This document shows, one piece after another, positions 51,011 through 61,140 of a stretch of 61,140 nt of DNA (positions are counted from its first letter, which is position 1; each line of letters begins with the position of its first letter). This DNA is from Porphyra umbilicalis (lineage: Eukaryota > Rhodophyta > Bangiophyceae > Bangiales > Bangiaceae), in assembly GCA_002049455.2 (NCBI GenBank), contig KV919158.1:1-61140 (forward strand). The letters are read 5' to 3'. The notes beneath the pieces were generated by a model that was given only the letters and a program-made list of their open reading frames with translations, had not been told where the DNA came from and made no database searches. The translations under genes and the position numbers were made by a program.

Positions 51011-52383
51011 GCAGTGGCTCGCGTGCAGTGAAGTGTAGAAGCACCGGTCGGCGGCGGGCAAGCAAACGAACGGCTGCGACCCAGCAGCGGCGAGCAACCA
51101 GCGCGAAGTCAATGAACCCGCCGGGTGGTGTGGATCGTGCCGCAACCCCCCCCTGTCGCGGGCGTCGGGAAGCCACTTTTCCGCGCGGGATGCATCGTTC
51201 TTTGGCGCACGTCGCAGCAGTTAGAGGAATCGGCAATCACATTATCATAACCATTCCCCGTCGCCGGTCATAGGGGGACAGCTTCTGCTCAGGTGGGTGG
51301 CAATAAATATCGTCAAGTCGCACGGATGGGAAGCTAAGTTTGAAAAGCAGATACTTGTACAGCACCTCGACACCCCGTGCACGACTTGATACGCACGCGA
51401 CGAGAACGGTCTTCCAATGCAGCGTGCAGAATTCTTGTAACCACCTCGTTGGGGGGAACGGAGAGCTCGTACGCACTTGTTGAGCATATGCGTACTCTGG
51501 CAGCCGGGCATTCACAATATGGCCCTGTACACCATGGAAGGCGCTTCTGAAGAAGCTTCTGATGCACCCAAAAAGTCGGTGCAAAATGCCCGGATGTGAC
51601 CGTATACTTGTTTTAACGAGGTTTTGACAAAAAAAACGCTCCACAGAGGCCTTTACGAGGGGTTGTGCAAATTCTCAACGAGGAATGCGAGTGAAAAACG
51701 AGCTCGTGGTGGATCCAGCAACGAGGGGCACTGCGCAGGACGATGGGTCGCGAGCGTCTGCTTGAAAATTCAAACAGAATGTGCCTTGGTTGTCCTGTGG
51801 AGCGCCATTGCCAGACTTAAACACAAAATACAGTCCGCGTGTCTGACCAGATCGACGTTTCCGGGGGTCTGAACGCACCACCCTCATTCTGAGGCAACTG
51901 ACCCCGACATCCTACGAAGAGCGAAGTACGGCGTCCGTATGACCGCGGCTGACATGCTACAAACAAGAAAAGCTACAGAAAGTGCTGGACGTGTGTTGCG
52001 CACCGAACCATGCCCAAAGAACCCGCAGCAGTGATCGATACACTGCGTACCGCCCGAAAAGGTGTGCACACGGGGCCAACCGCAAGTACTCCCGCGCGTG
52101 CCCTGGAGAAAAAAAAAACTGCGGGCGCGTTCGCGAAGATATCCTGGCCTTCATTTTCTAAACAAAAGGAAGTAAGTGTGTCCATGTACAGTCGTTCCAC
52201 GAAAATCCTAGCACTCGGCCGACATCAAAAGTGCGTCCCATATGTTCCTGGTTTCTTGCAAGCGCGGCTAAAATTAAGTGACGTGTCCCAGAAAAAGTCT
52301 CAAACCCACTTCTGTGCTCAATAGATTTTAGGTGCTCCAACACACACGGCAACGCATGACATCGAAGAGCTCTCCAGCGCCGT
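51011..52383. other. Spacer; no supported gene
   Basis: Mixed composition. A minus-strand frame at 51237-51644 (135 codons) has somewhat protein-like stretches but no recognisable domain, so I do not call it. The 56-bp dispersed repeat lies at 51679-51734. Confidence 0.4.
51679..51734. repeat. Dispersed 56-bp repeat (inverted copy of 17672-17727)
   Basis: Exact reverse complement of 17672-17727 by eye, containing CTCGTGGTGGATCCAGCAAC. Homology fades on both sides. Confidence 0.85.
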
Positions 52384-53793
52384 CACTGGCCCCCCACGTC
52401 GGGATGCCAGGCCCGTCGACCAAAATCGCTGTTCCGCCCGTGGCGCGCGTGCCAGGCGTCACACGTCCAGTGTCGATGATCAGAGCGCGGCCCCGGGCGT
52501 GTCGCCCACTTCAGCTGACAGCCCAGTGCGAGCAGGACTGAGACCTGTAGATCTCGTCCTCCGAGCCATTTCGAACCGCTGGCAAGTCCATTGCGAAATC
52601 ATAGGGAATCGCAGCATCTTTTGACCCTATCTTGATCCCTGAACGATGGCCCGACGGTCCAGATCACAGGCCCGTTCTGGGTCGGTCGAGGTCACATGAT
52701 AAAATTTGTGACGATCAGAACGCAAGTGTCGACCCGACGCCGGCGTCGTCGATTCGGACCACGTCGCCGCCGCGATGCGCAGCCCCCCCACCCCCCCCCC
52801 CACCGCCATGTGCCTTGTTCTGTGGGCGGTCCCTTCGTGTCGTTGAGATAAACACATGCTCTTCTTTTTTCTTGTCGTTTTGACCACAGCTGCCCTCGTC
52901 GATCTCCCTTGTTGGTGCTGATCACTGCCGGTGGCTCTCTTGCGTTTTTTTTTTTATGAAGGGGGAATGAAGGTCACGGCGGTGGGTTTGTGCACTTTGA
53001 GTTCGAGGCGGCTTCTCCCTCCACGACTCGAACAGCATTGTACGCACTGTGGACGGGCTAGAAGAACTGATGCCGAGAGTAAAGAAGTGCATTAACTGCA
53101 GCGAACGCAAGCTCAGTCCCGCAGCGCAGAAAAAAGACCAAGACAAAAAAGAACAAGAGCAGCGTGTGTGTTTACCTACGACACGAAGGGACCGCCCACA
53201 GAACAAGGCACATGACCCACGAAAAAGAAATCAAGAAAAACGAATGCAAGACGAGACGAGAAACAGAAGTGATTGGAACAGGAGTGGGGGGGGGGGGGGC
53301 GGGGGGGAGCGTGGGGCGGCAGGGGGGGGGATCGGGGGGACGCCTCGGCCGCAGCCGCGGCGACGGCGACATCGGCGGTGGGGGGGGGGGTGGGCTGCAC
53401 ATCGCGGCGGCGACGTGGTCCGAATCGACGACGCCGGCGTCGGGTCGACACTTGCGTTCTGATCGTCACAAATTTGATCATGTGACCTCGACCGACCCAG
53501 AACGGGCCTGTAATCTGGACCGTCGGGCCATCGTTCAGGGATCAAGATAGGGTCAAAAGATGCTGCGATTCCCTATGATTTCGCAATGGATTTGCCAGCG
53601 GTTCGAAATGGCTCGGAGGACGAGATCTACAGGTCTCAGTCCTGCTCGCACTGGGCTGTCAGCTGAAGTGGGCGACACGCCCGGGGCCGCGCTCTGATCA
53701 TCGACACTGGACGTGTGACGCCTGGCACGCGCGCCACGGGCGGAACAGCGATTTTGGTCGACGGGCCTGGCATCCCGACGTAGGGGGCCAGTG
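52384..53793. repeat. Large imperfect palindrome (foldback), arms of about 475-630 bp
   Basis: The left arm, 52384 to about 52860, is the reverse complement of 53164-53793 with few differences. For example CACTTCAGCTGACAGCCCAG (left) and CTGGGCTGTCAGCTGAAGTG (right) correspond, as do TTGTTCTGTGGGCGGTCCCT and its complement at 53175-53210. The right arm has about 160 extra bases (53217-53380) with an A-rich stretch and a long G-rich tract. Weaker pairing continues inward to about 52905/53110, leaving a loop of about 200 bp. The minus strand of the right arm carries a protein-like run (PVDLVLRAISNRWQIHCEII) that is broken by stops, so the arms may be two inverted copies of a mobile-element fragment. 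Confidence 0.88.
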
Positions 53794-55469
53794 AAGGCCC
53801 TCGAGAAGTCCTTGCTGTTTTTTGCTGCCTCGTGTGTCAGCCCAGCTTGCGTGTGCTGAGCCCATTTCGAAAAAAGGCGACGGCTTCCAACGGAACAATC
53901 CCAGTGAGTCGTAACGTGCCTTTCCGCTGCGTGTGAGCCGGTAACAAGTGAGGCATCTATTGCAGGGCCTGTTCTCAATAGAGGCACTCTGGGGCTCTCT
54001 CATTGGTCCACCACATCAGCGAAAATGTGGGCAGTGCCTTGTGGATCCCCGCGCCAATGAGAGCGCAGGGACGGAGGATCTATCGAGGGAACATTTTGCT
54101 GCCATGCGTGATAGTGCCCAACACGTGTGAACGTGGGCGACATTCTCGCGCCACGCGTGCAATGGACCTACCACGAGTTCCGAAATCCGGTGCAGCTTCA
54201 GCTGTCTCGGAAATATTGTTTCAGAAAGCACATGTCCCTCTTGAGAAGGTCCCTCAGGCCCGCCGGGCCTCCGCTGTAATCGTGGATTGGTCATGTTCGA
54301 GGGAATTTCAACAGCGCATGTCTAAAAAAGATAGCATTGAAGAGCAAAAGAGGCACATGTGAGATGCCGATGGAACTATTGGTCCCGCGGGTGTGCTAGG
54401 TTTTTGGTGGAACGACTGTAGTTCAAAGCAATGTCCAGCCAACGGCACAACGAGCGAGCGGCCTCTGTTTTTCTTTCTCTACGGTGGCTTGGTTCTTTTC
54501 GCCGTCTTTGCCCCGTGAACGACGTCCTAAGCGTCCTTCACGGCGGAATAATGCTCGTCGTCACTCGGGTGGCCACCCCCAGCCCCCCTCCGAGGCAATC
54601 AGACTGCCGGAGGACACGCTGCGGGCGTGTACATCGGCCGCCCCCACCCCACTTAAAATCAGCGGCTGACCGGCGGCAGCGTCGCCCGTGGCGGCCGCCG
54701 CCACGAGACGTGGGCGCCGCCGCCGCCGCCGCCGCTGCCGCCGCCGCCGCCGCTGTCGCCGCCGCCGCCGCCGCCACAACCGACGCGTCCCCGAGTTGCG
54801 CTACGCTGCGGGGCGGCGAGGGTGGCGAGTGCGTGCGCGGCGGCGCGGGTGGGGGTGGTGGTGTGCGGCGGCTGCAAGGGGTTGCGGCGGCCACCACGCC
54901 AGCGACGCGCGGCAGCGCCGTGTGGCGGCGACGCGACGGTTAGCGAAGGCGGCGGCTGAGACGGCGGCCGGCTGGACCGCCAGTTGGCGCGGCGGCGCGC
55001 GCACACGGGCGATCGGCGCGCCGCGACCGCGACGTCATCGTCGTGCCGCTGCTGTGGTACCGGGGAGCGGCAAACGGAGGCCACCCCGTCCTTGCCGCTA
55101 CCTCCGCGGCGCAGCCGCCGCGTCACCGCCGCCGCACTGCCGCCGACGCTATCGCCGCCGGACTGGCCGTCGCGACATCACCCCGCGCCCTCGGCCCCCC
55201 CTTGACGGAGGGGGCGCTCCGCAGGTTGCCCAGTCCGCCTCGGCAACAACCAGCGTACAGCCCAGTCCCCCCCCCCCCCCCTCCCCACGCGCTCCCAGCA
55301 CCACCTTCGTCCTCATCAATCAGCTCACGAACTGTACCTTGGCAACCACCATGTCCACCACTGCCCCTCCCCCGCTCCCCCACCCAGCGCCCCACGTCTG
55401 CGACCATGAGACCCTGTCTGAAAGCCCTGGCAACTGCCCGCTCGACCGAGAGATTAAACTGGGCGGCTC
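53794..55469. other. No supported gene; GCC trinucleotide tract
   Basis: From 54690 to 54780 the sequence is mostly (GCC)n, coding for polyalanine in one frame. Wider open frames from 54430 to 55200 follow from that composition. Segments near 55267-55330 and 55748-55815 (CCAGCACCACCTTCGTCCTCATCAA against CCAACACCACCTCCGCCCCCATCAA) are related. Confidence 0.4.
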
Positions 55470-55712
55470 CGCGTCAGAATCACTTTCGCGCTTGCCGCGA
55501 CCGCTCGGCCCGCACCGTTCAAATTCAAACGACCTCCCACGAACGACCCCCTCTCCAGCACCCCCACCTTGCCCATGCACCAAGTATCCGAAACTTATCA
55601 CCCCAGACCCGCTCCACGACGGCGTAAACGCACCACCCCCCCTCACGGGTGTTTCCAACCGGAAACCGAGGCGACAACCACGTCCGCGCTCCGTGCCGGC
55701 GCGTCAGCGACA
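55470..55712 (+). repeat. Dispersed direct repeat, copy 1 (about 240 bp)
   Basis: Aligns in direct orientation with 57272-57512. Shared blocks include CCGCGACCGCT, CATGCACCAAGTA(T/C)CCGAAACTTA, CCCCTCACGGGTGTTTCCAA and CGCGCTCCGTGCCGGCG. The 3' half is much better conserved. It is non-coding as far as I can see. Confidence 0.85.
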
Positions 55713-56755
55713 ATGTCAACAACGACACATTGTGACAACCAGTTGCCGCACCCCCCCCCTCCCCAACCTTTCCCAACACCACCTCCGCCCCCATCAACCC
55801 GCAGTCAAACCGTACAGCGACAGCGGTCTTGCATCGTCGGAAACCCGGTGCCGCCTGATGAAACCCCAACGGCACAGGACGAACCCGAACGGCACGAAGT
55901 CGTTCGGCTTTTGTTCGAGTGTTCGTCCCGCGAACGAACGCCGGATGTTCTCTGATTTTCGTCCGACAGAGTGACAATCCGCCCACAGCGACCTGTCAGA
56001 GAGGTGCTTGTCCAGGCTTCTGTGAGAGGCATACACACAGCCAGCCCGGCTCGAAGTCGATTTCCATGACAGTCCCAGATCTTGATAAAAACAAACATGG
56101 GCCAATCAGAGTCCCTCTGGCGGCAAGGTCACCAAGTCTATGAGACAAGTCAAGCCTCGAGTGCTGGTGCAACTCCAAGTCCGAGTGAAAAGGCGCTCCT
56201 GGAGCATCATGAGAGCGTCCTGCAATCGACCGCAGACAACTATTTAATATCGTATTGATGAAGACGTTAGGTGTTTGATTTCAAACATGGGCACCAACCG
56301 TGCCTGTCGTACGGTCTTGCCGGGGCAAGGAGAGGTGTGCCGGTCTCGAGTGGAAGCTACAGGAGAGGGGCGAGCTCTACGAGAGCAACCGACACATCTT
56401 ACTGACAGGGCAGTCCTTGCCTTGGCTGACTCTTCCATGTCCGCCATCCTCCCCTGGTCGACACTCACGCACTCTGGTTGCCATGCTGCCGAAAGAGCCT
56501 TCCAGCATCTGGGGCGGCAGCAGTGGACAAGAGATGGAGGATACTGTGGAGGCGCAAGTTTTACGACGCGGGGGAGCGGCAATGGCTGCGGACGTCGACG
56601 GCGGTGGACGTGGAGGAGGACAGCGGCGTCGGTGGGGGGGGGGCAGCGGTGGGCGGGGGGCGGGAGGTCGGAAGGGACGAGGTCTGGACGTGAGCAAGAA
56701 AAGGCAGGTGCAGGGAAGTGTGGAGAGTTGAGGCGTAGGGAGGGAGGGGCAAGGT
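55713..56755. other. Spacer between repeats; no gene seen
   Basis: No domain-bearing frame. A stretch near 55905-55970 (CGTCCCGCGAACGAACGCC, TTTTCGTCCGACAGAG) resembles the short palindrome-rich sequence near 57040-57130 (GACGAAAGGCCTTTCGTTCG), so the related segment may be larger than the core repeats. Confidence 0.4.
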
Positions 56756-56911
56756 GGGGAGGGGGACGGCGGGGAGGGGGACGGCGGGGAGGGGGACGGC
56801 GGGGAGGGGGACGGCGGGGAGGGGGACGGCGGGGAGGGGGACGGCGGGGAGGGGGACGGCGGGGAGGGGGACGGCGGGGAGGGGGACGGCGGGGAGGGGG
56901 ACGGCGGGGAG
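56756..56911. repeat. 15-bp minisatellite, about 10 copies
   Basis: The unit GGGGGACGGCGGGGA is repeated almost perfectly. G-runs of 4-5 at short spacing make it a strong G-quadruplex candidate. It encodes GRGTA (plus) or PLPAV (minus) by default; no gene is implied. Confidence 0.95.
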
Positions 56912-57271
56912 GGGGGAGGTGGAGAGGCAGAGGACCGGTGTCCTTAGCTTAGCAGTCTTAGTCGTCATCATCAATAGAGAAACTGTAGCACCGGAAGAAG
57001 TACTGTCAGGAGGGTGGCGAGCTGTGTTTTGGGCGCCAACGTTTGTCCGGACGAAAGGCCTTTCGTTCGGCCGCTCGTCTCACAGGACGACTGCCGATCG
57101 CTGCGACTGACGAAAGTCGATTCGTCTGGTGGATGCAATCCGAACGAGGAGCGGACAGAAAAGAGCGTTCGTTCGAGGGCACCCAATTTCCGACGATCCC
57201 CCTCCGTCATCACGCCTGCAGCAGTGCGTCGCCATACCCCCATAAGAGCACGGCCACCCAAGCATCCGCTC

Positions 57272-57512
57272 CGCGTTAAAATCACTCTCCCGCGACCGCC
57301 GCGACCGCTCCGCCCACTTTGTTTTCAAAATCAAACGAGCCCCTGCAGCGACCCCCCTCCCCAGGACCCCCACCGTCCTCATGCACCAAGTACCCGAAAC
57401 TTACGACCACGGACCCGCCCCACGACGGCGACAACGCACCACCCCCCCTCACGGGTGTTTCCAACCGGAAACTGAGGCGACAACCACGACCGCGCTCCGT
57501 GCCGGCGATGAA
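57272..57512 (+). repeat. Dispersed direct repeat, copy 2
   Basis: Copy of 55470-55712, about 1.8 kb away in the same orientation, with substitutions and small indels. Confidence 0.85.
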
Positions 57513-57721
57513 GATGAGCACAGCCTTCGCCACTTGGCACACAACCCGGCGGACGTCCACTGACACTTTCCCTCGCGAAAAAACGGAGCGCAGAGGTGAC
57601 CTCCGTCCACAAGAGGCGAGCAAAGTGTCCCACGGGGTTTTTACAAGTACTCCCGCAACGTGCACTAGAAGAAAAAAAAATTAGAGGGGGGTCCCCCGTT
57701 GTATTCCGGGTATAGTAAATA

Positions 57722-57767
57722 CCCTTGACCTAAAGGCCAGGGAAAAACCCTGGACTAAAGTCCAGGG
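57722..57767 (-). terminator. Two back-to-back hairpins downstream of the GT61 gene
   Basis: On the transcript strand CCCTGGACTTTAGTCCAGGG (57767-57748) forms a perfect 8-bp stem with a TTTA loop. TTTTT follows, then a second hairpin with the same TTTA loop and a slightly mismatched stem (57742-57722). They start 45 bases after the stop codon, within the likely 3' UTR. A role in 3'-end formation or RNA stability is a guess; they could also be a short mobile-element end. Confidence 0.55.
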
Positions 57768-57811
57768 AAATACCGGCCCAGTTTTCTTTTGTTGGGCGCC
57801 CCCCCCCCCCG

Positions 57812-57990
57812 TCACCGACGCGCGCGCCGCCGGCGCACGCCCGCCACCGCCGCCTGTACGGCCGCCACGACGCGCCCGTCGGGCACCACAAAGGCCCGCG
57901 GCGTCCACCGGCGGGAGCGCCAGCGGCAGACGTCCCCCCCCCACGCCACCGCCCGCCGCTCCGCGGCCGTGAGCGTTGCTGGGTGCCACG

Positions 57991-58028
<38 letters not shown>

Positions 58029-59589
58029 ACCACTGCATCTCCGTGCACGGCAGGTACGTGAGGTCCGGCCCGAGGAGCGGCACAAAGGCGCCCGTCCATT
58101 CGCGGCGGGTGGGGACCCCCCCCGCCCCCCCTGCCCCCCCCCGCCAGCGCCGCGTCCCAGCAGCACCGCCACACCTCCACCACCGCCCCGTCGGGGGGCA
58201 TAAAGAGCGCATTGACGACCGCCGCGCCGTGCGGGGCGACGACCACGTCGGCGGCCGCAAACGTTGCCGCCTGCGCCGCAAAAGAGGAGGGCGTGAGGCG
58301 CTCGGCGACGGTCAGGGCCACGCCTGGGAGCGCCCGCAGCGCGGCAACAAGCGTGTCGGTGTGCACCCACTGGCGGGTCGACTGGTCGCCGCGGGTGTAG
58401 AGGAGCACGCGGAGGGGGGGGGGGGGCGGGGTGCCGAGCACCCGCGCCGCCGTGGGGGGGGGGGGGGGGGCACCTGGCCCCCGCGGTGGAGGTGCCCGAG
58501 GATGGCCCCCGCACAAAGGCGAGCGACGCCCGCTTGTACGGCACGCTGCGCTGCGCGTGCGCCGGCGGTCCGCCGCCGTCGGGCGTGACGACGGTCGTCC
58601 ACCGGGAGAGGCGCCAGTACTCCCCATCCTCCGCCGCGCCCCACACAAACGAAAAGACGCCGCCGTCGTAGCAGTGGCGGTCGGCCGCAAACGCTTCCGC
58701 AAACACCACCCGCTCGAACGGCACCGCCGCCGCCGTCGTCAGCAGCAGCGCGGTCGTCCCCCACGTCGACCCGTTGCCGCCCGCGTCTGCGTGCGCCGCC
58801 GCCGTCGCCGCCACGTCCCCATCCGCGAGCGCGGCGGGGACGCCCTCGAGGAGCACCGCCGGCGTCGCGTCGGCGGCCGCCGCGTCGGCCCCCGTCGCCG
58901 CCCGCCACCGCCACCGCCGCCGCTGGCCGCCGCCGCCACCGCCGCCGCCGCCCCGCGGGGGGGGGCGCGGCGGGAGCCGCCGCCGCCGCCCCCCGCCGCC
59001 CGCGGGGCCCCACACTGGGTGAGCACCCCCGCGAGGGGCTCCACGTGGTCGGCGGCGGCGTGGAAGGGGTTCCCGCGCCCAAACTTGGCCGCCGCCGGCA
59101 CGTGCACCGCGCGGCCGCGGTGGTGGACGGTGCGGCCGGGGGGTCGGCGCGCCGCCGTCGGCGGCGCCCGCCCAGGCGGGGCCCCCAACGCAGTGGCGGA
59201 TGGCCCAGTGGGCGGCGGGACCCCCGCAGGTGAGCGGCGGCCGGTCGGGGAGGGGGAGGGTGGGGGGGGGGGACGCCCCGCGGAATAAGCGGGGGAGGGG
59301 GGGGGGGGGGGGGGCGGCGGGGGGGGGGGGGGGCGCCGCCCGACCCAACCCCGAGGGCGTCGGGCCGGAGCGGGCGCCACAGGACGACGGTGGCGGCGGT
59401 GAGGGCGAGGACCGCCGCCGCGGCGGCGGCGACGCTGACGGCGGAGAGGCACCGGCGGGGGTCCCTCCGCGGGGCGGCGGTCGCCTTGGTCGGGGATGGG
59501 GGGGGGGGGGGGCGGCGAGGGGAGGGGGGGGGGGTCGTCGCCAGGACCGACCGTGGGGAGCCGGGGGGGGGGTCACCGACCGCGCGCAT
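57812..59589 (-). CDS. GT61 (DUF563) glycosyltransferase, type II membrane protein; frame interrupted at homopolymers
   Basis: GT61 enzymes are Golgi glycosyltransferases (for example xylosyl- or arabinosyltransferases of cell-wall polysaccharides or N-glycans). The start at 59589 gives a Pro-rich cytosolic tail and one membrane anchor (AVSVAAAAAAVLALTAATVV, residues ~47-66). Luminal motifs appear in different frames: AKFGRGNPFHAAADHVEPL, then VPFERVVFAEAFAADRHCYD and VPYKRASLAFVRG, then VLLYTRGDQSTRQWVHTDTL, AAADVVVAPHGAAVVNALFM and PPDGAVVEVW, the family's diagnostic core. LLGPDLTYLPCTEMQWW lies in a third frame, and the end (AFVVPDGRVVAAVQAAV) returns to the frame that stops at 57812. Every change falls near a G or C run (58000-58028, 58417-58430, 58457-58470, 58960-59000, 59290-59332). 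Acceptor and sugar donor cannot be inferred. Confidence 0.8.
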
Positions 59590-61140
59590 GGTTGCGAGGG
59601 GGGGGGGGGAGGGATGGACGCCACACCGTAGGTTGGGTGGGGGGGTGGGCGGGTGCCAGCGGACAATGGGTGCGCTTCGCACCCCCCGCGTCGGGCGGTG
59701 GCTCTTCAACGCATGCCCTGACCGCCGGCGGCGCGCAAGCGCACGCCGTTGGCGGCGGTCGGGGGAGACACTGCGCCCATGGGCGGGAGAGGTCGGCAAC
59801 GTCAGCGGTTCGCGGCGCGCCCTCGCGGCGGCACCACCAGACCAGTGTACCCGGCTGGGGCGGCGTGGCGGGCGGCACCGTGGCCGGCCGCATGGGGCGG
59901 GGTGTGGCCTACGGTCACGCGGCGGGTGGCTCGGTCGGCGCCGGCGAGCGCCGCGGACGGCGCCACACCAGCCGCGGGCGCCCCCTGACGGGGCCCGCTC
60001 GGCCCCGCCGGCCCGCGCGGCGCCGGTCGCCGCCGTGCGTGCCGGCGTGGCGGCGTGGGGGGCGCCCGCCTGCGCGCGCGCCCGCGTCAGCGCGTTTGCA
60101 CGACGACGCAACCGGCGGGGTGGGGTGGGGGGGGCGGCGGCCGACTCACTCGGCGGTGCCGCGGCGGTGGCGCGGTCTACGTTTGGGGACCGCGGCGCGC
60201 GCGGCACGCTGCGAGCGGCGACGTAGACGACGGCCACGCGTCGCGCGCCCAAGCGGGGGGCCATCATGGACGATCCAGCTATGACTGTCGCAGCAGAGCC
60301 GCTCGGCAGTCCGCGTTTGGCCGTCGAACGGGCCCCGCCGGGGGCGCGACCCGCTGTCCTCGGGACGCGTGGCGTGGTGACGGCTGGACACGAGCGGGGG
60401 TCTCGTGCAGCACCGGCGTGTACAGTGTTGCTGTTTTATGAATTTTGGGACCACTCGAATAGGCACAGGACTGGGCCCAAGCGTGATCTTATTGGTGCAC
60501 GTCATTTTTCTGTCGCGCCCATTGGCTGCGAGGGATTTTTTAGCTCAAGCTGTTCTAGTTTGTATCGGCCAAGATTCATCAAAGAGCATCACAAGATTCT
60601 CCAAGTAGACAAGTGGCACTTCTGTACTTGTCCAAACCAGTGTCGCGCCCACTATTTTCCACTCGGTGTGACTTGTCGGCGGGTGTGCCACGTGGGTCCG
60701 CGTGCACGGGGTGGCCGAGCGCCTCGTCGGCGCACGCGCCTCCGCCACCCCCCGAGAGGCACGCGGCGCCGCCCCGTTGGCGGCACCGCCCGCCGCCCCG
60801 TTGGCGGCACCGCCCGCTGCCCCGTCGGCGGACGGGCGGGGGCCGCCGCGCGCGGCGGCGCCGTCAGGCGGGCGGCCCCGCCGCTTGCGCGCGCGCAGCG
60901 TCATGGGGAGGCGCGCCGCCGCCGGCGGCGGCGGGCGGCGGCAGGCCGCTTTTGCGGTCGCCCCACGGCGGGTGCCGACGGGCGGCGGCGGCGGGCGCCG
61001 CCGCCGCCGCCGCCGCCGCCGTCGTCGTGGCGGAGGGCGGGGAGGCGGGCCCGCCGTTCCGCGCCGCCGCTGCGACGGCGCCCGCCCCTTTCGGCGCCCC
61101 GGCGTTGCCGCCCCCGCCCCGCGTCTAGCCGCCGGTGCGG
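59590..61140. other. GC-rich end of window; no supported gene
   Basis: A 24-bp unit containing CCCCGTTGGCGGCACCGCCC is repeated about three times at 60769-60835. A minus-strand frame starting at 60904 begins MTLRARKRRGRPPDG, an AT-hook-like motif, but continues as low-complexity sequence, so I do not call a gene. The last 250 bases are GCC/GGC trinucleotide-rich. Confidence 0.4.

Noticed and set aside
51237..51644. 135-codon minus-strand frame with partly protein-like sequence
   Set aside because: No recognisable domain, and overlapping frames look equally plausible. Not enough to call a gene.
60545..60904. Minus-strand frame beginning with an AT-hook-like RKRRGRPP
   Set aside because: The rest is a short GAA/GGA-type repeat and unremarkable sequence; the motif alone is weak in GC-rich DNA.

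Overview
The window is very GC-rich eukaryotic nuclear DNA. The recognisable genes appear to be uninterrupted by introns. It holds a chromodomain Ty3/gypsy retrotransposon, a PIF/Harbinger transposon, Tc1/mariner-like MITEs, long C/G homopolymers and GCC-type low complexity. High GC, intron poverty and abundant transposons fit a bangiophyte red alga (Porphyra/Pyropia type) best. That is an inference: no marker gene here fixes the lineage, and a GC-rich green alga is a weaker alternative. LAYOUT. 1-2400: decayed pol fragment of the same Ty3 family as the later full element, with an insertion of about 750 bp. 3.6-4.9 kb (minus): broken gene with a SAP-like domain. 7.3-8.2 kb: nested MITEs with TA target duplications. 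9.97-11.1 kb: intact secreted von Willebrand A-domain protein with a TATA-like box upstream. 11.95-13.45 kb: GCC-rich low-complexity block. 14.1-17.05 kb (minus): IPI1/TEX10-like ribosome-biogenesis protein whose frame changes at G/C homopolymers. 19.2-26.7 kb: PIF/Harbinger element with two convergent ORFs, a Myb/SANT-like accessory protein (plus) and a DDE nuclease (minus). Both carry large minisatellites full of paired GCCGCCGGC/GCCGGCGGC motifs that also form a palindromic array upstream. 27.1-27.8 kb: a third MITE. 30.3-31.8 kb (minus): unknown 484-residue protein. 33.57-45.35 kb (plus): one ORF cut in two by a 10,368-bp Ty3 element (34447-44814; 394-bp LTRs about 2% diverged; TTCTG target duplication). 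46.6-50.2 kb (plus): about 1,200-codon ORF with an early TGA, perhaps a DDE-type transposase of a family I cannot name. 52.4-53.8 kb: large palindrome. 55-57.5 kb: dispersed and tandem repeats. 57.8-59.6 kb (minus): GT61 (DUF563) glycosyltransferase, again changing frame at homopolymers. HOW IT FITS TOGETHER. Three likely host genes (vWA, IPI1-like, GT61) sit among layers of mobile DNA. The best candidate for something undescribed is the 30-51 kb block: two divergent genes with related leader sequences, a disrupted ORF and a large transposase-like ORF downstream, split by a young Ty3 element that itself carries an unexplained antisense gene.
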